Shown here: one piece after another, positions 1-6,808 of the stretch
Numbering within the stretch: the first letter of the stretch is position 1
Layout: every line of letters begins with the position of its first letter
Assembly (NCBI GenBank): GCA_040377825.1
Contig: JBEINZ010000110.1
Span: 1 to 10,169, forward strand
Source: JBEINZ01 sp040377825
GTDB taxonomy: Bacteria; Pseudomonadota; Alphaproteobacteria; Rhizobiales; Ancalomicrobiaceae
DNA length: 10,169 bases
Direction: 5' to 3'
The notes under the pieces: model-generated
What the model was told of the DNA's origin: nothing
The model's database searches: none
Seen by the model: the letters and a program-made list of their open reading frames with translations, nothing else
Program-made: the position numbers and the translations under genes

Positions 1-45
1 AACAAAACAGTCAATGCTGGCACATAACGTCTAGTAATGATCTTT

Positions 46-59
46 GAAAAACGTTTTTC
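46..59. promoter_or_regulatory. Perfect 14-base palindrome upstream of the globin gene
   Basis: GAAAAACGTTTTTC is a perfect inverted repeat with no loop: a five-A run, a central CG and a five-T run. It lies 35 bases before the favoured start of the globin-like gene, in a locally AT-rich leader. A central CG flanked by A and T runs is typical of LacI-family operators, but the half-site is one base longer than the common forms and no LacI-family gene is in the window. With no loop it is more likely a protein-binding site than a terminator. It could also be chance. Confidence 0.35.
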
Positions 60-94
60 GACCAATGGGCAATGAAATAGCTGAGAGGATACGG

Positions 95-499
95 ATGCTC
101 GACAAGTCACTAACCGCTAAACAACGCGACTTAGTACGGTCAAGCTTTTGCCGGATCGTTTTCGAAATTGATATGACGGTCGACTGTTTCTACAAGCGGC
201 TTCTTGAGCAGCTGCCGGACGCTTGGCCTTTGCTTGACGAGGAAGAGGAGTTCCGTCGTAAACGATTGCTGCGCGGCTTCGCGCGTGTCGTTGCGGCTAT
301 GGAGGGCGCGGCCCACGCCGCCGCGGATCTTGGTGCAACCGTAATCGACCTTGGGCTCGACGTGATCCATCGGTCGAGGGTGGCGGCAGCGTTTCTAAAA
401 ACCGTTGAGGATGTGCTCGGCACATCGTTTACGCCCGACATTGAAAACGCATGGCGTAGCGCCTTGGGATACCCGGAGATGCAGCGCGCAGCCGCGTGA
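95..499 (+). CDS. Globin-fold protein, probably unable to bind heme normally
   Basis: The protein matches the single-domain globin / flavohemoglobin globin domain: an LTAKQ motif opening helix A, then CFYKRLLEQLPDAWPLL (helix B to the CD corner), and near the C-terminus a segment reading LKTVEDVLGTSFTPD followed by AWRSALGY, as in helices G-H of bacterial globins. About 134 residues fits one globin domain. Aligning by eye on the conserved LG before helix F and on the HRSRVAAAF segment after it, the proximal histidine position is Val (about residue 83 from this start) and the CD1 Phe position is Leu. Normal heme binding is therefore doubtful; it may be a sensor-like or degenerate globin. Start: ATG at 95 is preceded by GAGAGG at six bases. 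An ATG at 65 and a TTG at 44 in the same frame have no visible ribosome site, and the TTG adjoins the palindrome. The gene converges on the GntR gene with a 17-base gap. Its function is not known. Confidence 0.7.
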   Translation: MLDKSLTAKQRDLVRSSFCRIVFEIDMTVDCFYKRLLEQLPDAWPLLDEEEEFRRKRLLRGFARVVAAMEGAAHAAADLGATVIDLGLDVIHRSRVAAAFLKTVEDVLGTSFTPDIENAWRSALGYPEMQRAAA

Positions 500-516
500 A
501 CTGCAATCGGCCAAGA

Positions 517-1248
517 TTAGACCCTGCGGCTTCGGTCAGTAAGTCGGCGCCGTGTCCGGTCAAGGTGATAGCGCATCGCGAGTTCCGCCGCATCTGGATC
601 GGCCGCCGCAATTGCGTCGACGATATTGGAATGTTCATGGATAACTTGCGTGTGCGACGGCACATCATCATCAGAGCAAAGCCCGATCGTGACCTTCATG
701 CTAACGCCAACCAAGTCCTCGATCTGGTCAAAAAGATAGACGAACAGTTCGTTCCCGCTCGCCGCGGCGATGGCCCGATGAAACATGAAATCGTGCTTCT
801 CGCAAAAGCTGTTCGACGTAAGGGAGGACTTCATAGCCAAGAATGCGGCCTCGATCTGGGAGAGCTGACGATCATTTCGACGCATTGCGGCAAGCTTGGC
901 GGTCTGCCCCTCGATTGCCATGCGAACTTCGAAAGTTCTAAGAAAGCTGGCCAACTCGATCGGCTTGGTTCGATCAATGAAATGACCGGACGGGCGCTTC
1001 TTCACGAAAGTGCCGGAACCTTGACGGGCAATGACAATGCCGTCCGACTGTAATTGCATGAGCGCCTCTCGTACAACCGGCCGTGATACCTTAAAGAGGT
1101 CGCAGAGTTCTTTTTCGGTCGGAAGCTTCTGGCCTTCTGAATAAACTTCAGACGCGATCTGTTGGATGAGTTCGGCATAAAGGACATCGGCCAAACGCTC
1201 GCGTTTATGCTGCCGCATGTCTAAGTGCACGACGTGACGCCCGCTCAT
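517..1248 (-). CDS. GntR-family regulator, FadR subfamily with FCD domain
   Basis: A 243-residue cytoplasmic transcription factor. Residues about 17-83 form the winged helix-turn-helix, with the GntR core EGQKLPTEKELCDLFKVSR, then VVREALMQLQSDGIV and the wing RQGSGTFV. Residues about 100-230 are a helical FCD effector domain carrying the expected metal/ligand-site residues: D153 and H157 in DFMFH, H206 in EHSNIVDAI, and H228 in MRYHL. Such regulators usually repress sugar-acid or organic-acid genes and release DNA when a carboxylated sugar metabolite binds. It is divergent from the sugar-acid dehydratase gene, so it is inferred to control that gene and itself. Start: ATG at 1248 has a purine-rich AGGGGTGG stretch upstream, while the internal ATG at 1218 has none. 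The effector cannot be named from sequence; a uronate, aldarate or aldonate derivative is the best guess. Confidence 0.9.
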   Translation of the reverse strand: MSGRHVVHLDMRQHKRERLADVLYAELIQQIASEVYSEGQKLPTEKELCDLFKVSRPVVREALMQLQSDGIVIARQGSGTFVKKRPSGHFIDRTKPIELASFLRTFEVRMAIEGQTAKLAAMRRNDRQLSQIEAAFLAMKSSLTSNSFCEKHDFMFHRAIAAASGNELFVYLFDQIEDLVGVSMKVTIGLCSDDDVPSHTQVIHEHSNIVDAIAAADPDAAELAMRYHLDRTRRRLTDRSRRV

Positions 1249-1409
1249 TGCCTAACCACCCCTACTCACACGCACAGTTCTACTATAATTGTTGTATTCG
1301 GCTCTCGATCGAGGCGAAGAACGACACTCATGAAAAACCGCTGCCTGACACGATGTCCGAAGTCGCTCACGACCTCTATTGTCCGACAGCTTTACCTATT
1401 GGGATACCC
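1249..1409. promoter_or_regulatory. Divergent control region between the GntR gene and the dehydratase gene
   Basis: This 161-base stretch must hold the promoters of both divergent genes. A perfect TATAAT lies at 1284-1289 on the plus strand, and an overlapping TATAGT (minus strand) at 1282-1287; neither has a convincing -35 element. ATTGTTGTATT at 1288-1298 overlaps the -10 elements and resembles a site in front of the kinase gene. CTCGATCGAG at 1304-1313 is a perfect ten-base palindrome. An in-frame TTG at 1248 and ATG at 1353 would extend the dehydratase into this region, but the extra residues look non-coding. Confidence 0.45.
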
Positions 1410-3140
1410 ATGGCGCAAGCACGCAAGAGAGCGCAGGACCTCCGGAGCCACAGGTGGTTCGGCGCTGACGACCTCAGATCGTTTGGCCACCGCTCACGCG
1501 CGCTTCAGATGGGGTATGCGCGCGAAGAGTTCGAGGGCAAACCGGTCGTCGCCATCATCAACACTTGGTCGGACATCAATCCCTGCCATAGCCATCTTCG
1601 CACGCGCGCCGACGAAGTGAAGCGGGGCGTTTGGGCTGCCGGCGGGTTTCCGATCGAGCTTCCCGCGCTGTCGTTGGCGGAGACATACGTGAAGCCGACG
1701 ACGATGCTTTACCGCAATTTTCTGGCGATGGAAGTTGAGGAACTGATCCGCTCGCATCCGGTGGACGGTGCCGTTTTGTTGGCCGGCTGTGACAAGACGA
1801 CCCCGGGAACGATCATGGGCGCGACTTCGGCCGGGGTCCCTTTCATTTTCGTGCCCGCCGGACCAATGCTGCGCGGCAACTGGGGCGGCAAAGTGCTTGG
1901 GTCGGGGTCGGATGTCTGGAGATATTGGGCAGATAAGGAGGCTGGTCTCGTGTCGGAGGCCGAATGGCGGGACATGGAGGCCGGAATCGCCCGCTCGTTC
2001 GGCACCTGCATGACCATGGGCACCGCCGCAACGATGATGTCGATCGCCGAGACGCTCGGCGTCACCCTGTCCGGCGCTTCAGCCATTCCCGCCGCGGATG
2101 CCGGCCATTCCCGAATGGCCGCGCAGTCCGGCGCCCGCATCGTGGAGATGATTTGGGAAGATCTCGTCCCCCGAAAGATCCTGACCCGCCCGGCTTTCGA
2201 AAATGCGCTCATTGTCCTAATGGCACTGGCCGGTTCGACCAATGCCATCATACATCTGATCGCCATGGCCAATCGCGCCGGCGTGTCGCTGACGCTCGCT
2301 GAGTTCGATGATTTTGCCCGCAAGGTACCGGTTCTGGCCAATCTCAGGCCGTCGGGCAGCTTCCTGATGGAAGACTTCTTTTATGCGGGCGGCCTTCCCG
2401 CATTCCTGAAGCGGCTCGAGGGGCAGCTTCACTTGGATACGATCACGGTGACAGGCGGAACACTCGGCGAGGCCATCGCCGACGCCAAGGTCTACAATGA
2501 CGACGTCATCCGTCCACTGGAAAATCCCGTGTCGAGCGCCGTCGGTCTTGCGGTCCTGAAGGGCAACCTCGCACCGAACGGCTGTGTCATGAAGCCGGCA
2601 GCTGCCGACCCCCGTCTCCTCAAGCATACAGGTCCGGCGTTGGTCTTCCGCGACTATAACGAGATGGCGGCGGCTGTGAACCGGGACGATCTCGACGTGA
2701 CCGCCGACCATGTCCTTGTGTTGCAGAATGCTGGCCCGGTCGGCGGGCCAGGCATGCCCGAATGGGGCATGTTGCCGATCCCGCGTAAGCTTCTGAAGGC
2801 AGGCGTGCGCGATATGGTTCGCATCTCGGACGCGCGGATGAGCGGAACCAGCTACGGCGCCTGCGTGCTGCATGTGAGCCCGGAGGCGTATATAAAGGGA
2901 CCGCTCGCGGCGGTGCGCACGGGCGATATGATCAGCCTCGACGTTGAGGCGCGGTCGATCCATCTGCATGTCAGCAATGACGAAATCGCCCGCCGACTTG
3001 AACAATGGGTTCCGCCCGAGCGCATTCCGGCGCGTGGCTACGGCCGCATGTTCGCAGCACATATCCGACAGGCGCACGAGGGCTGCGACTTCGATTATCT
3101 CGAAGGCGATGCGCCGGTGCCTGAGCCGGAAATCCATTGA
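1410..3140 (+). CDS. IlvD/EDD-family sugar-acid dehydratase (L-arabinonate dehydratase type)
   Basis: An iron-sulfur dehydratase that removes water from C2-C3 of an aldonic (possibly aldaric) acid to give a 2-keto-3-deoxy acid. The N-terminus RSHRWFGADDLRSFGHRSRA is typical of the pentonate/hexonate branch rather than of IlvD for branched amino acids. Cluster cysteines are visible at C59 (NPCHSH), C127 (GCDKTTPG) and C200 (GTCMTMG). These are the positions I recall for the Rhizobium leguminosarum L-arabinonate dehydratase, which supports the ATG at 1410 and a length of 576 residues. E91, D128 and K129 fit the metal site, and S478 in DARMSGTS fits the catalytic serine. Characterised relatives accept L-arabinonate, D-fuconate and D-galactonate. 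It is divergent from a GntR regulator and convergent, six bases apart, with a lactonase gene. The nearby uronate dehydrogenase raises the possibility of an aldarate substrate. Xylonate or gluconate dehydratase is also possible. The ribosome site is weak (TTGGGATA). Confidence 0.87.
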   Translation: MAQARKRAQDLRSHRWFGADDLRSFGHRSRALQMGYAREEFEGKPVVAIINTWSDINPCHSHLRTRADEVKRGVWAAGGFPIELPALSLAETYVKPTTMLYRNFLAMEVEELIRSHPVDGAVLLAGCDKTTPGTIMGATSAGVPFIFVPAGPMLRGNWGGKVLGSGSDVWRYWADKEAGLVSEAEWRDMEAGIARSFGTCMTMGTAATMMSIAETLGVTLSGASAIPAADAGHSRMAAQSGARIVEMIWEDLVPRKILTRPAFENALIVLMALAGSTNAIIHLIAMANRAGVSLTLAEFDDFARKVPVLANLRPSGSFLMEDFFYAGGLPAFLKRLEGQLHLDTITVTGGTLGEAIADAKVYNDDVIRPLENPVSSAVGLAVLKGNLAPNGCVMKPAAADPRLLKHTGPALVFRDYNEMAAAVNRDDLDVTADHVLVLQNAGPVGGPGMPEWGMLPIPRKLLKAGVRDMVRISDARMSGTSYGACVLHVSPEAYIKGPLAAVRTGDMISLDVEARSIHLHVSNDEIARRLEQWVPPERIPARGYGRMFAAHIRQAHEGCDFDYLEGDAPVPEPEIH

Positions 3141-3146
3141 CCAGAT

Positions 3147-4022
3147 TCAAGCACCCTTAAACTTCGCGACCGGCGCGCCGACAGCACCCGCGTCGAGCGC
3201 GATTAGGTTGCCGGTCCAGGGATAGGCCGCGAGACGCTCTTGCGAGACGCCGTCCGTCAAGCTCGTGATATAGAGCGTCCTCATGTCCGGTCCGCCGAAG
3301 CAAGGCATGGTCGGCGCGGCGACGGGCAGCGCGATACGCGCCAGAAGCTTACCGTTTCGGTCGAACCGATTGAGCACGCCGGCGGAGACGCCCGCGCTCC
3401 AATAGCAACCGTCCATGTCGCAGGCGCCGCCATCCGGACGGCCCTCAGCATCCTGCAACGTCGCGATTCGGGTCCGGTTAAACATTGCCCCGGTTGACGG
3501 GTCGAAGTCGAACCGATCGATCCAGGGGCCGCGGCTGTCGGAGTAGAACATGGTCCGGCCGTCCGCGGTCCAAGCCAGGCCGTTCGATACCTTCATGCCC
3601 TCAAGCTTGACCTCGACCTTGCCATCCACCGTGACGCGATAGAGCGCGCCGATCGGCTGGCGGTCGGGGCGCTCGTCCATCGTGCCGACCCAGAAGGCGC
3701 CGTCCGGGCCAACCTTGCCATCGTTGAGGCGCGTGTGGGGGATGTCGGCCTCGATCGGCGCGATCAGGTCGAGCATACCGGTTTCCGGATCGAACAGATG
3801 CACGCCCTTCGTCAGCGCCACGACAAAACGACCGCTCTCGGCGAGACCCATCGAGCCGACGCGATCGGGCAGCGACCAGCGTTTGCGGCCCATCCCGTCC
3901 GGCCTCACCGCGTGAAGCTCGGCGGCGTTGATGTCGACCCAGATCAGCCGCCCGTTATCCGCGTCCCACGTGGGTCCCTCGCCGAGTCGGCATCTATGCT
4001 CGTCGATACGGATAATGGTCAT
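3147..4022 (-). CDS. SMP-30/gluconolactonase family sugar lactonase
   Basis: A six-bladed beta-propeller lactonase that hydrolyses a sugar lactone to the open acid using a divalent metal. From the chosen start it has 291 residues, the usual family length. Expected metal and substrate residues are present: E15 in CRLGEGPTWD, N100-D101 in TRLNDGKVGPDG, N147 in VSNGLAWTADG, and D197 in GRPDGGACDMDG; YITSL near the C-terminus is also typical. Start: ATG at 4022 has GAGGGGG six bases upstream; an in-frame ATG at 4037 would overlap that ribosome site. No signal peptide is seen, so it is probably cytoplasmic. It is divergent from the uronate dehydrogenase gene and convergent with the dehydratase gene. 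The context suggests it opens the aldarolactone made by the dehydrogenase, the role known for UxuL-type members of this family. Sequence alone cannot separate this from an aldonolactonase. Confidence 0.9.
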   Translation of the reverse strand: MTIIRIDEHRCRLGEGPTWDADNGRLIWVDINAAELHAVRPDGMGRKRWSLPDRVGSMGLAESGRFVVALTKGVHLFDPETGMLDLIAPIEADIPHTRLNDGKVGPDGAFWVGTMDERPDRQPIGALYRVTVDGKVEVKLEGMKVSNGLAWTADGRTMFYSDSRGPWIDRFDFDPSTGAMFNRTRIATLQDAEGRPDGGACDMDGCYWSAGVSAGVLNRFDRNGKLLARIALPVAAPTMPCFGGPDMRTLYITSLTDGVSQERLAAYPWTGNLIALDAGAVGAPVAKFKGA

Positions 4023-4121
4023 GCGAGGCCCCCTCATGCCTGTAGCGGCGTCGACGCCGGACCGGGCTCCGGATATGATCAGAATTCGATATTGAAGCAA
4101 CCCAAATTGGATAACTTGCTC
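4023..4121. promoter_or_regulatory. Divergent control region between lactonase and uronate dehydrogenase genes, with a 14-base palindrome
   Basis: This 99-base region separates the two divergent starts. It contains a perfect palindrome, CGGCGTCGACGCCG, at 4046-4059, followed by a partly overlapping short hairpin with arms CCGGA (4057-4061) and TCCGG (4068-4072). The half nearer the dehydrogenase gene is AT-rich and likely holds promoter elements, but no convincing -35/-10 pair was found on either strand. Confidence 0.35.
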
Positions 4122-4922
4122 ATGGCAAAGCGCGTTCTCCTGACCGGCGCGGCCGGCGCCCTCGGCCAAGTGCTCCGGACGGGGCTCGCGCGACACGCAT
4201 CTTTCCTTCGCCTTTCCGATATCGCGCCGATGGCGCCGCCCGGACCGAACGAAGAGATCGTGCAGGCGGATCTCGCGGATGGCCCGGCGCTCGTCAAACT
4301 GACCGAGGGGATCGATGCGATCGTGCATTTCGGCGGTCGCTCGATCGAGGCTAACTGGGATGTCATCCTTCCATCGAATATCGCCGGGATGATCAATCTT
4401 TATGAGGCCGCGCGGGTCAACGGTGTCGAGCGCATAATCTTCGCCTCGTCAAACCACGCGATCGGCTTTCATCGGCGCGAAACGCGGCTCGATCACCACT
4501 CGCCGCCCCGTCCCGACACCCGTTACGGTCTCTCGAAGGCTTTCGGCGAGGATATCGGCGTATTCTATGCCTACAAGTTCGGCATCCGCTCGCTCGTCTT
4601 GCGGATTGGCTCTTGCTTTCCGAAGCCTACGAATGCGCGGATGCTGTCCACATGGCTCTCGTATCCGGACCTCGTCCAGCTCGTCGAGATGGGACTAACG
4701 GCGGACTACTTGTTCGAGATCGTCTATGGGGTGTCGGGTAACACCCGCTCCTGGTGGGACAATTCCAATGCCGAGCGGCTCGGCTATCGGCCGCTAGACA
4801 ATGCCGAGCGGTTTGCCGGCGAGGTCGGGCAAATCATTTCGTCGGATCCGATCGAAGAGCAGTTCCAAGGCGGGAGCTATACAACGCCAGAGTTTGTCGG
4901 CGACCTCAATCGAATTCCTTGA
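4122..4922 (+). CDS. udh: Uronate dehydrogenase
   Basis: An NAD-dependent short-chain dehydrogenase that oxidises C1 of D-galacturonate or D-glucuronate to the aldarolactone in the cytoplasm. Its 266 residues match the roughly 265 of the Agrobacterium enzyme, with similarity along the whole length. The nucleotide motif TGAAGALG is at residues 8-15, FASSNHAIG supplies S110, N111 and H112, and the catalytic pair Y135/K139 is in RYGLSK. RIGSC follows at 161-165. NARMLSTW contains R173, equivalent to the arginine (R174 in the Agrobacterium protein, from memory) that grips the uronate carboxylate; this favours a uronate over a neutral sugar. WWDNS (211-215) and FQGGSY (248-253) near the C-terminus are also family-like. 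The start at MAKRVLLTG was chosen because the nucleotide motif normally lies this close to the N-terminus; no clear ribosome site is visible. It converges on edd with a 40-base gap. Confidence 0.9.
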   Translation: MAKRVLLTGAAGALGQVLRTGLARHASFLRLSDIAPMAPPGPNEEIVQADLADGPALVKLTEGIDAIVHFGGRSIEANWDVILPSNIAGMINLYEAARVNGVERIIFASSNHAIGFHRRETRLDHHSPPRPDTRYGLSKAFGEDIGVFYAYKFGIRSLVLRIGSCFPKPTNARMLSTWLSYPDLVQLVEMGLTADYLFEIVYGVSGNTRSWWDNSNAERLGYRPLDNAERFAGEVGQIISSDPIEEQFQGGSYTTPEFVGDLNRIP

Positions 4923-4962
4923 TAACACGCCCGAACAGTCCACCCAATCCCCTCGCTGAAGC

Positions 4963-6777
4963 TCAGATCGCGGCCGCTCCCTCGTCGGCAGGTCCGACGC
5001 CGCGCCGGAAGGCAGCAAAAAGATCGCGGCCCACGCCCCATTCGTTGCCGGAAAGGTCAGCCGTCGCCGGCTGGCGCGCCGCCCAAATGTCGGGCGCAAC
5101 AAGCACCTCGAGGGTCCCGGCCACCGCATCCACTCGGATGACATCCCCGTCTTCGATCTTCGCGATCGGTCCGCGATCGGCCGCTTCGGGAGTCAGATGG
5201 ATCGCCGCAGGCACTTTGCCGGAAGCGCCGGACATCCGGCCGTCCGTCACGAGCGCAACCTTGAGGCCACGATCCTGAAGCACGCCGAGCGGCGGCGTAA
5301 GCTTGTGGAGTTCCGGCATGCCGTTCGCCTTGGGTCCCTGGAAGCGCACCACGGCCACCACATCGGACGTGAGCTCCCCGGCCTTGAAGGCCCTTTGCAA
5401 TTCATCTTGCGAGGCGAAGACCCGCGCCGGCGCTTCGATCACGTGGCGTTCCGGCTTGACCGCGGAGGTCTTGATGACCGCGCGGCCGAGATTGCCGGTT
5501 AGAAGCTTCAAGCCGCCGGTTGCCTGGAAGGGCTCCGCCGCGCCCCTCAGGACCGAGGCATTACCCGTCTCGCGGGCGCCGTCCTCCCAGCCGAGCGATC
5601 CGTCGTCGAGCAACTTCGGCGTCACCGTATAGCCATCAAGGCCCGTGCCCCAGACCGTGCGCACATCGCCATGGAGCAGGCCCTCGCGCAAGAACTCGCG
5701 GATCAGGAACTGAATGCCGCCAGCCGCGCGGAAATGATTGACGTCCGCCGATCCATTCGGATAGACGCGGGCAAGAAGGGGCACGACGTCTGAAATATGG
5801 GAGAAGTCGTCCCAGGTCATCGTGATGCCGCCGGCCTTGGCCATGGCAATCAAATGCAGGGTATGGTTGGTCGAACCTCCAGTCGCGTGGAGGCCGACGA
5901 CGCCGTTTACGAACGCGCGCTCGTCCAAGATTTCCCCGACCGGCGTGTAGTCGTTGCCGGCAGCCGTGATCTCCAAGGAGCGCTTGACGGACGCCAAGGT
6001 GAGGGCATCGCGCAGCGGCGTGTTCGGATTGACGAAACTCGCGCCGGGCAGATGAAGGCCCATCATTTCCATCAACATCTGATTGGAATTGGCCGTGCCG
6101 TAGAATGTGCAGGTACCTGGCGAATGATAGGACTGCGCCTCCGCCTCCAAAAGCTCCGCCCGACCGACCTTGCCTTCAGCATAGAGCTGCCGAACGCGGG
6201 CTTTTTCGTCGTTGGAAAGTCCTGAGGGCATAGGCCCAGCGGGCACGAAAATGCCCGGCAGGTGCCCAAACGACAACGCCCCAATCACAAGTCCCGGAAC
6301 GATCTTGTCGCAAATGCCAAGATAAAGCGCGGCATCGAACATCTGATGCGAGAGCGCGATAGCGGTTGATAGCGCAATCACGTCGCGAGAAAACAGAGAC
6401 AGCTCCATGCCCGCCTCACCCTGGGTGACGCCGTCGCACATAGCCGGCACGCCGCCGGCGACTTGTGCCGTAGCGCCGAGCCCGCGCGCGGCCGATCGGA
6501 TCAATTCCGGGAAGCGCTCATAGGGTTGGTGGGCGGAAAGCATGTCGTTATAGGCCGTGACGATGCCGATATTCGGTAACTCGCCTGCCTTCAGCCGTTC
6601 CTTGTCGGTCGGGCCGCACGCGGCAAAGCCATGCGCGAGATTGGCGCAGCCGAGCTTTGAGCGCGTCGGGCGTTTTTCGGCGGCGGCACGGATATGGTCG
6701 AGGTAGCGCGCGCGGCCGTCATGGCTGCGCTTGACGATGCGTTCGGTCACTTCTGCGATGCGAGCGTGGATCGTCAT
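4963..6777 (-). CDS. edd: 6-phosphogluconate dehydratase
   Basis: Converts 6-phosphogluconate to 2-keto-3-deoxy-6-phosphogluconate, the committed step of the Entner-Doudoroff pathway, in the cytoplasm with an iron-sulfur cluster. It has 604 residues from this start, against about 603 in Escherichia coli. Cysteines likely to hold the cluster are C114 (VPAMCDGVTQG), C156 in ICDKIVPG (family signature 1) and C223 (SPGTCTFYG). The second signature, VALVTDGRMSGAS, is at about 508-518. SAHQPYERFP near residue 81 is characteristic of Edd rather than of IlvD. Start: ATG at 6777 has AAAAGGGA upstream at a good distance; ATG at 6786 would lie directly against that ribosome site. It is the last gene of the kinase-zwf-edd operon, 31 bases after the zwf stop codon. 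The aldolase gene eda, often next to edd, is not here. Confidence 0.95.
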   Translation of the reverse strand: MTIHARIAEVTERIVKRSHDGRARYLDHIRAAAEKRPTRSKLGCANLAHGFAACGPTDKERLKAGELPNIGIVTAYNDMLSAHQPYERFPELIRSAARGLGATAQVAGGVPAMCDGVTQGEAGMELSLFSRDVIALSTAIALSHQMFDAALYLGICDKIVPGLVIGALSFGHLPGIFVPAGPMPSGLSNDEKARVRQLYAEGKVGRAELLEAEAQSYHSPGTCTFYGTANSNQMLMEMMGLHLPGASFVNPNTPLRDALTLASVKRSLEITAAGNDYTPVGEILDERAFVNGVVGLHATGGSTNHTLHLIAMAKAGGITMTWDDFSHISDVVPLLARVYPNGSADVNHFRAAGGIQFLIREFLREGLLHGDVRTVWGTGLDGYTVTPKLLDDGSLGWEDGARETGNASVLRGAAEPFQATGGLKLLTGNLGRAVIKTSAVKPERHVIEAPARVFASQDELQRAFKAGELTSDVVAVVRFQGPKANGMPELHKLTPPLGVLQDRGLKVALVTDGRMSGASGKVPAAIHLTPEAADRGPIAKIEDGDVIRVDAVAGTLEVLVAPDIWAARQPATADLSGNEWGVGRDLFAAFRRGVGPADEGAAAI

Positions 6778-6808
6778 AGCCGTCATCCCTTTTCGGAGCG
6801 TGTGCCGT

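Noticed and set aside
18..33. Possible sigma-54 promoter (TGGCAC) upstream of the globin gene
   Set aside because: The -12 part reads GTCTA instead of TTGCA, so the required GC is missing at the right spacing.
496..1053. Plus-strand open frame of 185 codons opposite the GntR gene
   Set aside because: The minus-strand frame encodes a complete GntR/FCD protein; the plus-strand product has no recognisable features.
1248..1409. N-terminal extension of the dehydratase from a TTG at 1248 or an ATG at 1353
   Set aside because: The extra residues do not resemble the family, the region overlaps the divergent promoter, and starting at 1410 puts the three cluster cysteines at the positions recalled for the L-arabinonate dehydratase.
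2217..3137. Long minus-strand open frame of about 306 codons inside the dehydratase gene
   Set aside because: It is a shadow of the well-supported dehydratase in a GC-rich genome; its translation shows no recognisable domain.
4057..4072. Small hairpin CCGGA/TCCGG as a terminator
   Set aside because: The stem is only five pairs, no T run follows, and it lies upstream of both divergent genes rather than after a stop codon.
3735..4121. Extension of the udh frame upstream to 3735
   Set aside because: It is antisense to the lactonase gene, and the nucleotide-binding motif belongs near the N-terminus at MAKRVLLTGA.
4023..4328. Extension of the lactonase frame upstream to 4328
   Set aside because: It would run through the divergent promoter into udh on the other strand; the start at 4022 has a strong ribosome site and gives the normal family length.
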